Of a DNA stretch of 39,328 nucleotides, positions 1 through 6,909 are shown piece by piece. This DNA comes from Pseudonocardia sp. (GTDB taxonomy: Bacteria; Actinomycetota; Actinomycetes; Mycobacteriales; Pseudonocardiaceae): assembly GCF_025965585.1 (NCBI RefSeq), contig NZ_JAOPWR010000064.1:1-39328 (forward strand). Reading direction: 5' to 3'. Position 1 is the first letter of the stretch. Each line of letters opens with the position of its first letter. The position numbers and the translations under genes are program-made. The notes beneath the pieces were generated by a model. It did no database searches and had not been told where the DNA came from. It saw nothing but the letters and a program-made list of their open reading frames with translations.

Positions 1-203
1 TGCGGCGTGGTGAACAACGCGGGGTCGCCGGACGCCAGCAGCGCCTCCTTCTCCTCCAGCGGGCACATCAGCACGACCGACCCGTCCTCACGCAGCCGGG
101 CGAACAGCTTCCTCCGCACCTTCAACGCCGGCGTGCCGTAGGAGCTCGACAGCTCCACCTCCGGCAGCCCGTCCGCGATGGTCACCACGTCGTCCCAGGT
201 CAT
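1..203 (-). CDS. MmcQ/YjbR-family protein, C-terminus cut by window edge
   Basis: The first 67 residues are visible, starting at an ATG read from 203; the rest lies outside the window. The text includes LPEVELSSSYGTPALKVRRK followed by an ARLREDGSVVLMCP strand and an EEKEALL helix, which is the usual opening of the MmcQ/YjbR (CyaY-like fold) family of small proteins. The family is sometimes labelled DNA-binding, but no precise role is established. It starts 31 bp after the stop of the alpha/beta hydrolase on the same strand, so it is probably the last visible gene of a five-gene run. Family assignment is by motif recognition only. Confidence 0.75.
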   Translation of the reverse strand, partial: MTWDDVVTIADGLPEVELSSSYGTPALKVRRKLFARLREDGSVVLMCPLEEKEALLASGDPALFTTP

Positions 204-234
204 GGGCCCATCGTGGCGGCTGTCGGGGCGCGTG

Positions 235-954
235 TCATGGACGAAGCGGAGCCAGGAACCCGGCGATCGCCTCGCGGGCCGCGGGCAGGTCGTCGTCGTG
301 CCAGTGCTCGACGAGCACGGCGCCGGGCACCGACGAGGCGATCAGCTGCGACGCGCTGCGCGGGTGGAAGCGGTCGTCACCCTGCAGCACGAGGAGCGGT
401 GCGGTGATCGTCGGCAGGACGGAGGTGGGCACGCTCCACAGCGGGTCGTCACCCGCGTACATCCCGGCGCGGTAGGCGTCCCACTGCTCCGGCCCGGCCT
501 CGGGGTGGTCGGCCGCGATGGTGTCCCGCCAGGCGTCGAACGACTCCTCGAACGCATCGCGGTTGCCGTCGAGGCCGATGGACTGGACCACGACGGCCCG
601 CGCCACCCGCTCCGGTGCGGCCCGCAGCAGCCCCAGGATGAACGGGCCGCCGATGCACATGCCCACCACCGCGAACTCGTCCACGCCGAGGTGGTCGAGC
701 AGGCCGAGCTGGTCGGCCGTGTAGGTGCTCCAGTCCTCGCCGCCCGTGACGGGGGCGGTGGAAGCGCCGGCGTTGCGCTGGTCCATGACGATCACGCGGT
801 GTGTGCCGGCCAGCTCCGTCAGGGGGTTCCACGGGGAACGCTCCCACCACGGGCCCGCCGAGCGCATCCCGCCGGGGGCGAGCGCCAGGACGGGGAAGCC
901 GGAGCCGTGCACCGTGTAGTGGATGCTCGCGCCGTCACGTTCGAGGATCGCCAC
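235..954 (-). CDS. alpha/beta hydrolase with cysteine at the nucleophile elbow
   Basis: A 239-residue alpha/beta hydrolase read from a GTG at 954. That start gives VAILERDGASIHYTVHG, a normal first strand for the fold, and leaves a 20-bp gap after the DMT gene. Seen: an oxyanion-type loop APGGM (27-31), the strand VIVMDQRNAG (55-64), the elbow GMCIGG (98-103), a late acid loop VLQGDD (189-194) and a candidate histidine in EHWHDDD (216-222). The elbow has Cys100 where most family members have Ser, as in dienelactone hydrolases. Whether it hydrolyses esters or lactones or acts as a non-canonical member cannot be told. The substrate is unknown. It sits in a run with a DMT exporter and a GNAT acetyltransferase, which gives no clear pathway. 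Confidence 0.85.
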   Translation of the reverse strand: MAILERDGASIHYTVHGSGFPVLALAPGGMRSAGPWWERSPWNPLTELAGTHRVIVMDQRNAGASTAPVTGGEDWSTYTADQLGLLDHLGVDEFAVVGMCIGGPFILGLLRAAPERVARAVVVQSIGLDGNRDAFEESFDAWRDTIAADHPEAGPEQWDAYRAGMYAGDDPLWSVPTSVLPTITAPLLVLQGDDRFHPRSASQLIASSVPGAVLVEHWHDDDLPAAREAIAGFLAPLRP

Positions 955-974
955 GGCGGGAGTGGACCACGCCC

Positions 975-1796
975 TCAGCGGACGCGCCTCCGCCGGGGCT
1001 CCTGCGGGGTGCGCGTCAGCACCACGACGCCTGCCACCGCGATGATCAGTCCGATCGCGAACGGCCAGTCCCAGCCCTCGCGCACGGGGTCGCCCAGCAG
1101 CAGGATGCCCACCAGGCCGGGCAACACCACCTCGGTCACCGAGAACACGGCGGTGACCGTCCCGACCTCGCCGCGGCCGAGCGCCGCCGAGTAGCCCACC
1201 ATGCCGATGGCCCAGAACGCCACCACAAGGTAGATCGACCACTGGCTCAGCAGCAGTGCGGGCGAGAACCCGGGGCCGATCTCGACGTGCGCGGCGCGCA
1301 CCGCGAGCGCGGTGCCGCCGAAGCCGAGCCCCGCCACGAGCGCGAGCGGCCAGGCCCGCTTGTACTGGCGCAGGATCAGCACCACCACGCCCAGCACGAG
1401 GGCCGACACCAGCAGCACGACGTTGACCAGCGTCGACATGACGGGCGGGGCGCCGCTACCTGCGCTCGCCGCCACCAGCACCAGGCCGACCAGGCACGCG
1501 ACGACCGCGCCCTGGGTGCGCCTGCTCAGGTGCGTGTCGTTGATCCGGGCACCGACCACCGCGGTGACGGCGATGGACCCGCCGATCACGGCCTGCACCG
1601 CGAACACCGGCAGGTGCCGCAGCGCCACCACCGCACACAACCAGGCCACGAGGTCGACCACCAGGCCCCCGAGGTAGCGCGGCTGCACCGCGACCGGCCG
1701 TGAGCGGGTGGCGCGCCGGGCGCCGTCGGCCTGCAGCAACGCACCGGTGCTGTTCAGAAGCATCGCCACAAATGCGATGAGTAGTCCGATCAGCAC
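975..1796 (-). CDS. EamA/DMT-superfamily transporter
   Basis: A 273-residue, almost entirely hydrophobic protein with about nine to ten membrane segments. It starts VLIGLLIAFVAMLLNSTGAL at GTG 1796 and ends in a short basic cytoplasmic tail (PQEPRRRRVR). Two inverted halves are visible: a first half to about VVACLVGLVLVAASA, and a second half from LVNVVLLVSALVLGVVVL to FAIGLIIAVAGVVVLTRT. This is the layout of drug/metabolite (DMT, EamA-type) transporters. The reading frame stays open upstream into the GNAT gene, but the extra residues are not membrane-like, so the GTG start is preferred. The gap to the GNAT stop is 50 bp. The transported compound cannot be inferred. Confidence 0.8.
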   Translation of the reverse strand: MLIGLLIAFVAMLLNSTGALLQADGARRATRSRPVAVQPRYLGGLVVDLVAWLCAVVALRHLPVFAVQAVIGGSIAVTAVVGARINDTHLSRRTQGAVVACLVGLVLVAASAGSGAPPVMSTLVNVVLLVSALVLGVVVLILRQYKRAWPLALVAGLGFGGTALAVRAAHVEIGPGFSPALLLSQWSIYLVVAFWAIGMVGYSAALGRGEVGTVTAVFSVTEVVLPGLVGILLLGDPVREGWDWPFAIGLIIAVAGVVVLTRTPQEPRRRRVR

Positions 1797-1846
1797 CCGT
1801 TCAGCATGCCCGTCCGCGTGTCGGGACGCGGGACGGGGCTCTGCGA

Positions 1847-2332
1847 TCAGCCGGTCGTGGCAGGCGGTGCACCGGTCGTGAGCGCCAGCCGCATCACCGG
1901 GAGCCGCCTGCCCAGCGGAGAGTCGGCCCACCCGGCGGTGACACCGCCCATCCGCTCGTAGAAGCCCACCGCGTGCGGCTCGGCCTCCCACTCGAGCGTG
2001 CGCGCCCCCAGCGCCGCCGCCCGCGCCGCAGCGTCCTCGAACAGCAGGCGGCCCGACCCGCGGCCGATCTCGGCGGGATCGAGCCACAGGTCGTCCAGCA
2101 CCGCCAGCTCGCCGCGCAGCAGCAGTGTGGAGAAGCCGCACACCCGGCCGTCGCGTTCGAGGACGTGCACCTCGTTGGCGGCGACGACCTCCGGCGTGAG
2201 GCCGAGCGTGCGCGCGAAGCGGTCGAGGAACGCCGCCGGGTACGGCCAGTGCCCCTTCGACCGGACGGCGAGCGCGGCCAGCACCCCCGCCTCGTCGGGA
2301 CGGGCCCGGCGCAGGACGGGGGCTGTGGTCAC
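1847..2332 (-). CDS. GNAT-family N-acetyltransferase
   Basis: 161 residues from GTG 2332, whose GTGA overlaps the stop of the upstream membrane-protein gene by 4 bp, indicating translational coupling. Visible GNAT parts: the beta-strand/loop LDDLWLDPAEIGRGSGRLLFE holds the acetyl-CoA pyrophosphate-binding pattern (R/Q-x-x-G-x-G/A, here IGRGSG). It is followed by AAARAAALGARTLEWEAEPHAVGFYERMGG, with the typical 'A..FYer.GF' helix near the C-terminus. It transfers an acetyl group from acetyl-CoA to an amine acceptor that is not identifiable here. Length is normal for a single-domain GNAT. Confidence 0.9.
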   Translation of the reverse strand: MTTAPVLRRARPDEAGVLAALAVRSKGHWPYPAAFLDRFARTLGLTPEVVAANEVHVLERDGRVCGFSTLLLRGELAVLDDLWLDPAEIGRGSGRLLFEDAAARAAALGARTLEWEAEPHAVGFYERMGGVTAGWADSPLGRRLPVMRLALTTGAPPATTG

Positions 2333-2589
2333 GGGCGCGGGGCCGGGGCCTCGAAGAACCCGCTCATCAGGCCCCCGGGCTGGACGGCGTCGGGGTCGAA
2401 CCGGGTGGCGCGGTGCTCCCGCAGCAGCCGCCGCGGCCCTTCCGACAGCCCGACGACGGCGAACAGGATCACCGTGCCCACGATCAACGGTGCGCCGGCC
2501 AGCAGCACCGCCGATCCGAACGCCCACAACGCCACCACCAGCGCGATCGCCTCCATGGCGACCACCGCTGCCCCCAACCGCACCAGCAC
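2329..2589 (-). CDS. small two-helix membrane protein
   Basis: An 86-residue protein starting at GTG 2589 with a strong GAGGAGG ribosome site at 2594-2600. Two hydrophobic segments are visible (LGAAVVAMEAIALVVALWAFG and VLLAGAPLIVGTVILFAVVG), followed by a soluble tail GLSEGPRRLLREHRATRFDPDAVQPGG. The layout resembles small actinobacterial membrane proteins of unknown role. It is the first gene of the run that continues through the GNAT, DMT and hydrolase genes, and its stop overlaps the GNAT start. No function can be assigned. Confidence 0.75.
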   Translation of the reverse strand: MLVRLGAAVVAMEAIALVVALWAFGSAVLLAGAPLIVGTVILFAVVGLSEGPRRLLREHRATRFDPDAVQPGGLMSGFFEAPAPRP

Positions 2590-2904
2590 GGGTCCTCCTC
2601 AGCAGGCGGCGCACCGCGCGCCGCACAACCGCATCATCGTGGGTGACCGGGCGGACGTGACACGAGGCGCGGATCCGGGACCCGAAGGAGACCATCGCCA
2701 CGCGCACCGCCCGCTCTCCCGGCGGTCCGCGGTCGGGACGAGGACGAACGGCCGGCCCGTCGAGGAGCTCGTCGCGGGTCCGGTGGGCGGTCGGCGCCGA
2801 TGTCGGCGCCGATATCGAAGAGCACGGCGGCGCGGGCCGGCAACCGGTCGACGGGCGAGGAAGGACCGGGACCGGCACGGGGCTCCCCGCCGCACCGGTC
2901 CCGG
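2590..2904. other. intergenic region with tandem palindromes
   Basis: No convincing gene. The open frames crossing it are low-complexity Arg/Pro/Gly shadows. It separates the end of the Hsp70-like gene from the start of the small membrane-protein run, both on the minus strand, so it should carry the promoter of that run. The only clear structure is a pair of TCGGCGCCGA palindromes at 2791-2813. Confidence 0.5.
2791..2813. promoter_or_regulatory. tandem TCGGCGCCGA palindromes, possible operator
   Basis: The perfect 10-bp palindrome TCGGCGCCGA occurs twice with 12-bp periodicity (2791-2800 and 2803-2812). It lies about 200 bp upstream of the minus-strand run starting at 2589. The spacing would put both copies on roughly the same DNA face. 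An operator is an inference; in DNA this GC-rich it could also be chance. Confidence 0.3.
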
Positions 2905-2935
2905 CCACCTCCGTCCCCGAAGGGAGCGGAGGTGG
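2905..2935 (-). terminator. hairpin terminator after the Hsp70-like gene
   Basis: The arms CCACCTCCG and CGGAGGTGG pair perfectly, with an inner TCCC/GGGA pairing around a CGAA loop. It begins 15 bp beyond the stop of the Hsp70-like gene on the minus strand. There is no strong U-tract, as is common in actinobacteria. Confidence 0.7.
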
Positions 2936-2949
2936 TTCGTGGGCTGCGG

Positions 2950-5022
2950 TCAGATGGCCGCAGCGGGAGCCGGTCTCGTGGTGGCGGGGGGTTCGGCGAC
3001 AGCCGTGCTCCCGCCCGCGGACGTACCTCCGGTACCGGTGCCGGTGCCACCGGCCACGGGGACAGTGGTGCTGCCGCCGGGCTTGTTGGTACCGGTGCCC
3101 TCGGCCGAGCCGGTCGGCGGGGCGCTGCTGCCGCCCGGGGTCGTGCTGCCGCCGGTGTTGCCGACCGGAGTCGTGCCGGCCGTCGTCGGGGTCACCACGG
3201 GCGCCGAGGAGGGCGGGGGGACGGCCGGGGCGCTGGGCGTGGGCGCCTTGGACGGCGTCGTCGCCGTACCGCCTCCCGTGCCCGTGTTGGGCTTGGTGGT
3301 GGTCCTCGTGCCACCACCGGTGCTGCCCGAGTTCTCCGGCTTGGTGGCGGCGGCGGCCCCGCCGCCGGTGGTGCCGCCGGCCGCGGGCGCGCTGGTGGGA
3401 GCGGCCGGGGCCTCGGTGGAGGTGACGTCGGACGAGCCGGAGCCTGCGGTGCCGATGTCCGTGCCGAGGCGCGACGACGTCGAGTTCGACAGCACCACCA
3501 CGACGATGACGACGGCCAGCACCGCGAGCAGCCCGCCGATCCCGACGAGCAGGCCGACGTTGCGGCGCCGGGGCTCGGGGACGGACTGGTACTCCCAGTC
3601 CGGGACCGGGGCGGGGTCGACCCGCGGCCGGTAGCTCTGCGGGGGCTGGTCACCGCCGGACATCAGCTCCGTGGCCGGCTCGTGCGACGGGCCGACCGGG
3701 CCCCGGGGGGAGGCGGCATAGGCGGCGGCCCCCCGCTGCGCGGCTCCTTGCTGTGGGGCCCCCTGCTGCGGCGACCCGGGCAGCGGCGGGCGCGGGGGCC
3801 GGACGGGCGGGGCGGCGGAGGCGGCCAGGCCGGCCACGCCCATCCCCGCAGCCACTGCACCGGCGGCGGCGGGCACCGGCACGATCGCGACCTCGGGCCA
3901 TGACGCCGTGGGCTTCGGGGAGATGGCGAGCGCGGCGCCCTTGGCGATGGCGTTCTTCGGGTCGGCGTCGACGGCGACGGGGCGGCCCAGCTGCTCGGAG
4001 ACGAGCTGCGCCACCAGCGGGATGCGCGACGAGCCGCCGACCAGCAGCACGGTGGTGAGCTGCTCGGGCTCCAGCCCCGCCGACCGGACGGCCGTGCGGA
4101 GTGCCGCAACGGTCTCCTCGACCTGCGGCCGGATCATCGACTCGAACTCGCTGCGGTGCAGCCGCACCGATCCGCGGGCCGCGGGCATCATCACCGGGAT
4201 CGACACGTCGGTGTCGGCCGAGAGCGCCTCCTTGGCCTCGGTGCAGTCGCGGCGCAGCCGCGCGACGGCCGAGAGCACGGCGGGATCGGTGTCGTCGAGG
4301 TCCTCGAACGCGGCGGGCATGCCCTCGCGGACGTGCTCGAACACCACCTCGTCGAAGTCGACACCGCCGAGCCGCTCGAGGCCCTCGGGCCGTCCCAGCA
4401 GCCCGAAACCGGCGGCACCGGCAGCCGCTCCCGCCGACGCCGCCGCGGCGGCGTCGGCCTTGCGCACGACGGCGGCGTCGAACGTGCCGCCGCCCAGGTC
4501 GTAGACCGCGATGGTGGAGCCCGCGGCGATGCGCTCGTTGGCGGCATAGTGCAGGGCGGCGGCCTGAGGCTCGGCGAGGAACGTGACGGTGAGTCCCTGC
4601 CCGCCCAGCGCGGTGGCGAGCAGCTCCTTCTTGTGCTGCCCCCACGAGGCGGGGTGGGTGACCGAGATGCCGGCAGCGGAGCCGCCCTCGCGCTCGGCGA
4701 CACGGTCGACGACCCAGCGGACGAGGCGGGCAGCGAGCTCCTCGGGCGCCCACGCCCGACCGGCGGCCACGACGGGGGTGGGGTCACCGATGCGGCGCTT
4801 GAACTCGCGGACCACGCGGTCGGGATCGGTGACGGCGCGCCGCTCGGCGGCGTCGCCCACCAGCACGGACCCGTCGGGCGCCACGAACAGCACGGACGGG
4901 ACGGTGGCAGTGCGGGTTCCGAGGGTCACGACCTCGGGCTCGACCCAGCGACGGTCGTCGGAACGGCACACCGCGGCAGCGGTGTACGTCGTGCCCAAAT
5001 CGATCCCGAGCTGGTAGCTCAT
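2950..5022 (-). CDS. membrane-anchored Hsp70-like protein without a substrate-binding domain
   Basis: 690 residues from ATG 5022, preceded by GAGGGG. Residues 1-370 form a complete Hsp70/actin-type ATPase: phosphate-1 DLGTTYTAAAV (8-18), phosphate-2 DLGGGTF (175-181), GGVDFD (219-224) and adenosine motif VLLVGGSSRIP (325-335). An Ala-rich insert lies at about 189-212. The usual beta-sandwich substrate domain is absent. A Pro/Gln/Gly-rich linker leads to one transmembrane helix (about 487-511, NVGLLVGIGGLLAVLAVVIV) flanked by PEPRRR on the inner side. Then about 175 residues rich in Thr, Ser, Pro and Gly run to the end. Predicted topology: ATPase in the cytoplasm, tail outside. It is divergent from three iniB-like genes, so a role in the same envelope response is likely but unproven. 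It is not the housekeeping DnaK. Confidence 0.9.
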   Translation of the reverse strand: MSYQLGIDLGTTYTAAAVCRSDDRRWVEPEVVTLGTRTATVPSVLFVAPDGSVLVGDAAERRAVTDPDRVVREFKRRIGDPTPVVAAGRAWAPEELAARLVRWVVDRVAEREGGSAAGISVTHPASWGQHKKELLATALGGQGLTVTFLAEPQAAALHYAANERIAAGSTIAVYDLGGGTFDAAVVRKADAAAAASAGAAAGAAGFGLLGRPEGLERLGGVDFDEVVFEHVREGMPAAFEDLDDTDPAVLSAVARLRRDCTEAKEALSADTDVSIPVMMPAARGSVRLHRSEFESMIRPQVEETVAALRTAVRSAGLEPEQLTTVLLVGGSSRIPLVAQLVSEQLGRPVAVDADPKNAIAKGAALAISPKPTASWPEVAIVPVPAAAGAVAAGMGVAGLAASAAPPVRPPRPPLPGSPQQGAPQQGAAQRGAAAYAASPRGPVGPSHEPATELMSGGDQPPQSYRPRVDPAPVPDWEYQSVPEPRRRNVGLLVGIGGLLAVLAVVIVVVVLSNSTSSRLGTDIGTAGSGSSDVTSTEAPAAPTSAPAAGGTTGGGAAAATKPENSGSTGGGTRTTTKPNTGTGGGTATTPSKAPTPSAPAVPPPSSAPVVTPTTAGTTPVGNTGGSTTPGGSSAPPTGSAEGTGTNKPGGSTTVPVAGGTGTGTGGTSAGGSTAVAEPPATTRPAPAAAI

Positions 5023-5203
5023 GGTCGTTCCCCTCATACCCCGGACAGCTCCGGCCGCATCGCCGGATCCGACGCCCCTGACTGGCGCATCGGCGTAACG
5101 CGCTCCACCGTTAGCACGCCCGCACCGATCACCACTCGAACGGGACGGCCGCGGGTCTGGACATCGCGCCACGCAACCCCTCCTGCTTCGGATGCGCGAC
5201 GCC

Positions 5204-5209
5204 TAGAGT
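5204..5209 (+). promoter_or_regulatory. candidate -10 of the first iniB-like gene
   Basis: TAGAGT in the context GCCTAGAGTGAC matches the TANNNT -10 pattern. It resembles the CCTAGC(T/G)T sequences upstream of the two other iniB-like genes. It lies 38 bp before the ATG at 5248. The 19-bp box found at the other two promoters is not present here. Confidence 0.4.
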
Positions 5210-5247
5210 GACAGACCACTGCTTTCCACGGATGGGGGACGATCCCG

Positions 5248-5595
5248 ATGACCGAGCCCCTGTCACTCATGGAGTTCGTGTCCATGCTCGCGAAGAGCGA
5301 TGAGGTCCAGGCGCACTTCGCCGCCGATCCCGGTGGTGTGCTCTCCGCGTTCGGGCTGGGCGACCTCGGCCCGGCCGACGTGGACGATGCGAAGGCGTTC
5401 GTGGAGGACAACCGCACCGTCGACTGGTCCCACGACTACGGCACGGGGGCAGACCAGTCCCAGGACCTGTCGTTCGACGCCCCGACCGACGACGCCGGCG
5501 CCCAGCTCCACGCGGAAGCCCTCCACTCCGTCGACGACGTGCTGTTCGACGACGGCCCGCACCACGACGCCCCCTCCGACCTGCACTGGGGCTGA
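5248..5595 (+). CDS. short IniB-like protein (IniB N-terminal domain, acidic tail)
   Basis: 115 residues from ATG 5248. The first 55 residues (LSLMEFVSMLAKSDEVQAHF, then ADPGGVLSAFGLGDLGPADV) match the IniB N-terminal domain: a hydrophobic helix, an F-x-x-x-P segment and a short 'L.dlgpadV.da' helix. The rest (about 55-115) is acidic and His-rich (FDAPTDDAGAQLHAEALH, VLFDDGPHHD) with no repeats. It is far shorter than the two following paralogues. A GGGGGACGAT stretch precedes the start. It is divergent from the Hsp70-like gene across 225 bp. No enzyme motif, signal peptide or membrane segment is seen. A partner or adaptor in the iniBAC system is an inference from domain and position. Confidence 0.8.
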   Translation: MTEPLSLMEFVSMLAKSDEVQAHFAADPGGVLSAFGLGDLGPADVDDAKAFVEDNRTVDWSHDYGTGADQSQDLSFDAPTDDAGAQLHAEALHSVDDVLFDDGPHHDAPSDLHWG

Positions 5596-5640
5596 TCCGG
5601 AGGACCCGTTCCCCCTACGACCCCCCCAACGGGTGGCGGG

Positions 5641-5711
5641 GATCCCCGAACGCTCCCGATCGACGACCCTGGCCGATCCCCGATGGCCCTTGGTGGCGCC
5701 GCGCCTAGCTT
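5641..5711 (+). promoter_or_regulatory. promoter of second iniB-like gene with conserved 19-bp box
   Basis: The box GGCCGATCCCCGATGGCCC lies at 5671-5689 and a -10-like TAGCTT at 5706-5711, 16 bp later. The same box at the same spacing occurs before the third iniB-like gene. A further copy of the inner GATCCCCGA lies at 5641-5649. The box covers the -35 region, which suits an activator that contacts RNA polymerase. IniR, encoded nearby, is the obvious candidate, by inference. Confidence 0.65.
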
Positions 5712-5754
5712 TCTCGGCAACGCACTCCCCGCTCACCACCACCAGGAGCCGATC

Positions 5755-6621
5755 ATGGCGAACGAGTCCCTCTCCCTCATGGAGTTCCTCCGCAACCTGC
5801 TCTTCGACCGCGGCCTGCAGCAGCAGTTCGTGGCGAACCCCCAGCAGACCCTCGCCCAGGCCCACCTGAGCAACCTGAGCCCCGCCGACGTGCACGACGC
5901 GCTGGTGCTGCTGCAGGACAACGACACCCACGACTTCGGCTCCCACTCGAGCCACTCGAGCCACTCGAACCAGGGCGACCACACGTGGAACCCGCCGGCG
6001 CCGGTGCCCGCCCACCACAGCGGCAGTGAGCACCAGGCCGCGGTCGAGTACCTCAGCAACCACGTGACCAACACCTATGTGGACGGCCGCTCGACGAACA
6101 TCGACAACTCGATCCGCCAGCACATCGACACCCACGGCGGCGACGTCGACCAGTCGTTCGACAACCACCAGGTCGTGGCCTCGGGCGACGGTGCGGTGGC
6201 CGCCGGCGGCAACATCGAGCACTCCACCATCACCACGGGCGACCACAACCAGGTCGGCAACGGCAACGTCGCGGGTGACAACAACATCGCGGGCCGCGGC
6301 AACGAGGTCGTGCACGGCGACGGCAACACCACCGCCTTCGGCTCCGGTGCGGCCAACAGCTCCTCGTTCGACCACGTGAACGTCAGCGACGGCGGCGCCG
6401 TCTCCGTGGGCGGGGCGGCCGCGGGCACCCAGACCACGCACGACTCGCACGACATCACCAAGGTCAGCACGGACACGCACACGAACTACGACCACTCGTT
6501 CACCAACGAGGTCGACACCACCACGGACTCGCACAACGACACCCACACCGACCAGAGCACCGACTCGCACGACAACAACCACGTCGACTTCGGCAGCCAC
6601 AACGTCGACATCGTCCACTGA
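5755..6621 (+). CDS. IniB-like protein with Gly/Asp/Asn repeat body and Asp/His/Thr tail
   Basis: 288 residues from ATG 5755, preceded by AGGAG at 5743-5747; the open frame upstream of this ATG has no homology. Residues 1-60 are an IniB N-terminal domain (LSLMEFLRNLLFDRGLQQQF, LSPADVHDALVLL). A His/Ser linker with tandem HSSHSSHS follows, then a segment containing TYVDGRSTNIDNSI and DTHGGDVDQSFDNH. Next comes a Gly/Asp/Asn-rich repeat run (VASGDGAVAAGGNI ... GNGNVAGDNNIAGRGNEV) resembling a beta-solenoid. The last 60 residues are rich in Asp, His, Thr and Ser. No signal peptide or membrane segment is seen. It is a close paralogue of the next gene and probably arose by tandem duplication. Mycobacterial IniB shares only the N-terminal domain and is Gly/Ala-rich beyond it. 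Confidence 0.8.
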   Translation: MANESLSLMEFLRNLLFDRGLQQQFVANPQQTLAQAHLSNLSPADVHDALVLLQDNDTHDFGSHSSHSSHSNQGDHTWNPPAPVPAHHSGSEHQAAVEYLSNHVTNTYVDGRSTNIDNSIRQHIDTHGGDVDQSFDNHQVVASGDGAVAAGGNIEHSTITTGDHNQVGNGNVAGDNNIAGRGNEVVHGDGNTTAFGSGAANSSSFDHVNVSDGGAVSVGGAAAGTQTTHDSHDITKVSTDTHTNYDHSFTNEVDTTTDSHNDTHTDQSTDSHDNNHVDFGSHNVDIVH

Positions 6622-6637
6622 TCCACCCGCACCACCC

Positions 6638-6672
6638 GGGAGCCCGTCCGCGCCGAGCGCGGGCGGGCTCCC
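6638..6672 (+). terminator. hairpin terminator between second and third iniB-like genes
   Basis: The arms GGGAGCCCG and CGGGCTCCC, with inner CCGCG/CGCGG pairing, form a long GC-rich hairpin starting 17 bp after the stop at 6621. It should end the transcript of the second iniB-like gene before the separate promoter of the third. Confidence 0.75.
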
Positions 6673-6761
6673 GTGCGCCCGGACCTGCTCCGGCCCGACA
6701 GGCCGGTCACCTGTTAGGAGGACGCCCCGGCGCGGGGCCGTGCCGTTTCCCCCGATCCCCC

Positions 6762-6849
6762 TAGCGTTCGTCCCCCAACCCCCCGTAGTCCCCCGGGGAC
6801 AGGACTGTGGCCGATCCCCGATGGCCCGAACGGCGCAGCGCCCTAGCGT
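6762..6849 (+). promoter_or_regulatory. promoter region of third iniB-like gene with conserved 19-bp box
   Basis: The box GGCCGATCCCCGATGGCCC is at 6809-6827 and TAGCGT at 6844-6849, again 16 bp apart. An additional TAGCGT in the context CGATCCCCCTAGCGTTCG is at 6762-6767, which may be a second start site or a decayed copy. The 288-bp gap before the gene holds nothing else recognisable apart from the upstream terminator. Confidence 0.65.
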
Positions 6850-6909
6850 TCTCCTCAACGCCGGACCACCCGGCAGCCCGACCCGACGATCTCCAGGAGC
6901 TGAGTCCCG

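Noticed and set aside
2599..3050. Arg/Pro-rich minus-strand frames between the Hsp70-like and small membrane-protein genes
   Set aside because: They cross a terminator hairpin and resemble translated low-complexity DNA.
2950..5022. Housekeeping DnaK
   Set aside because: The substrate-binding domain is missing, there is a transmembrane helix, and no grpE or dnaJ follows.
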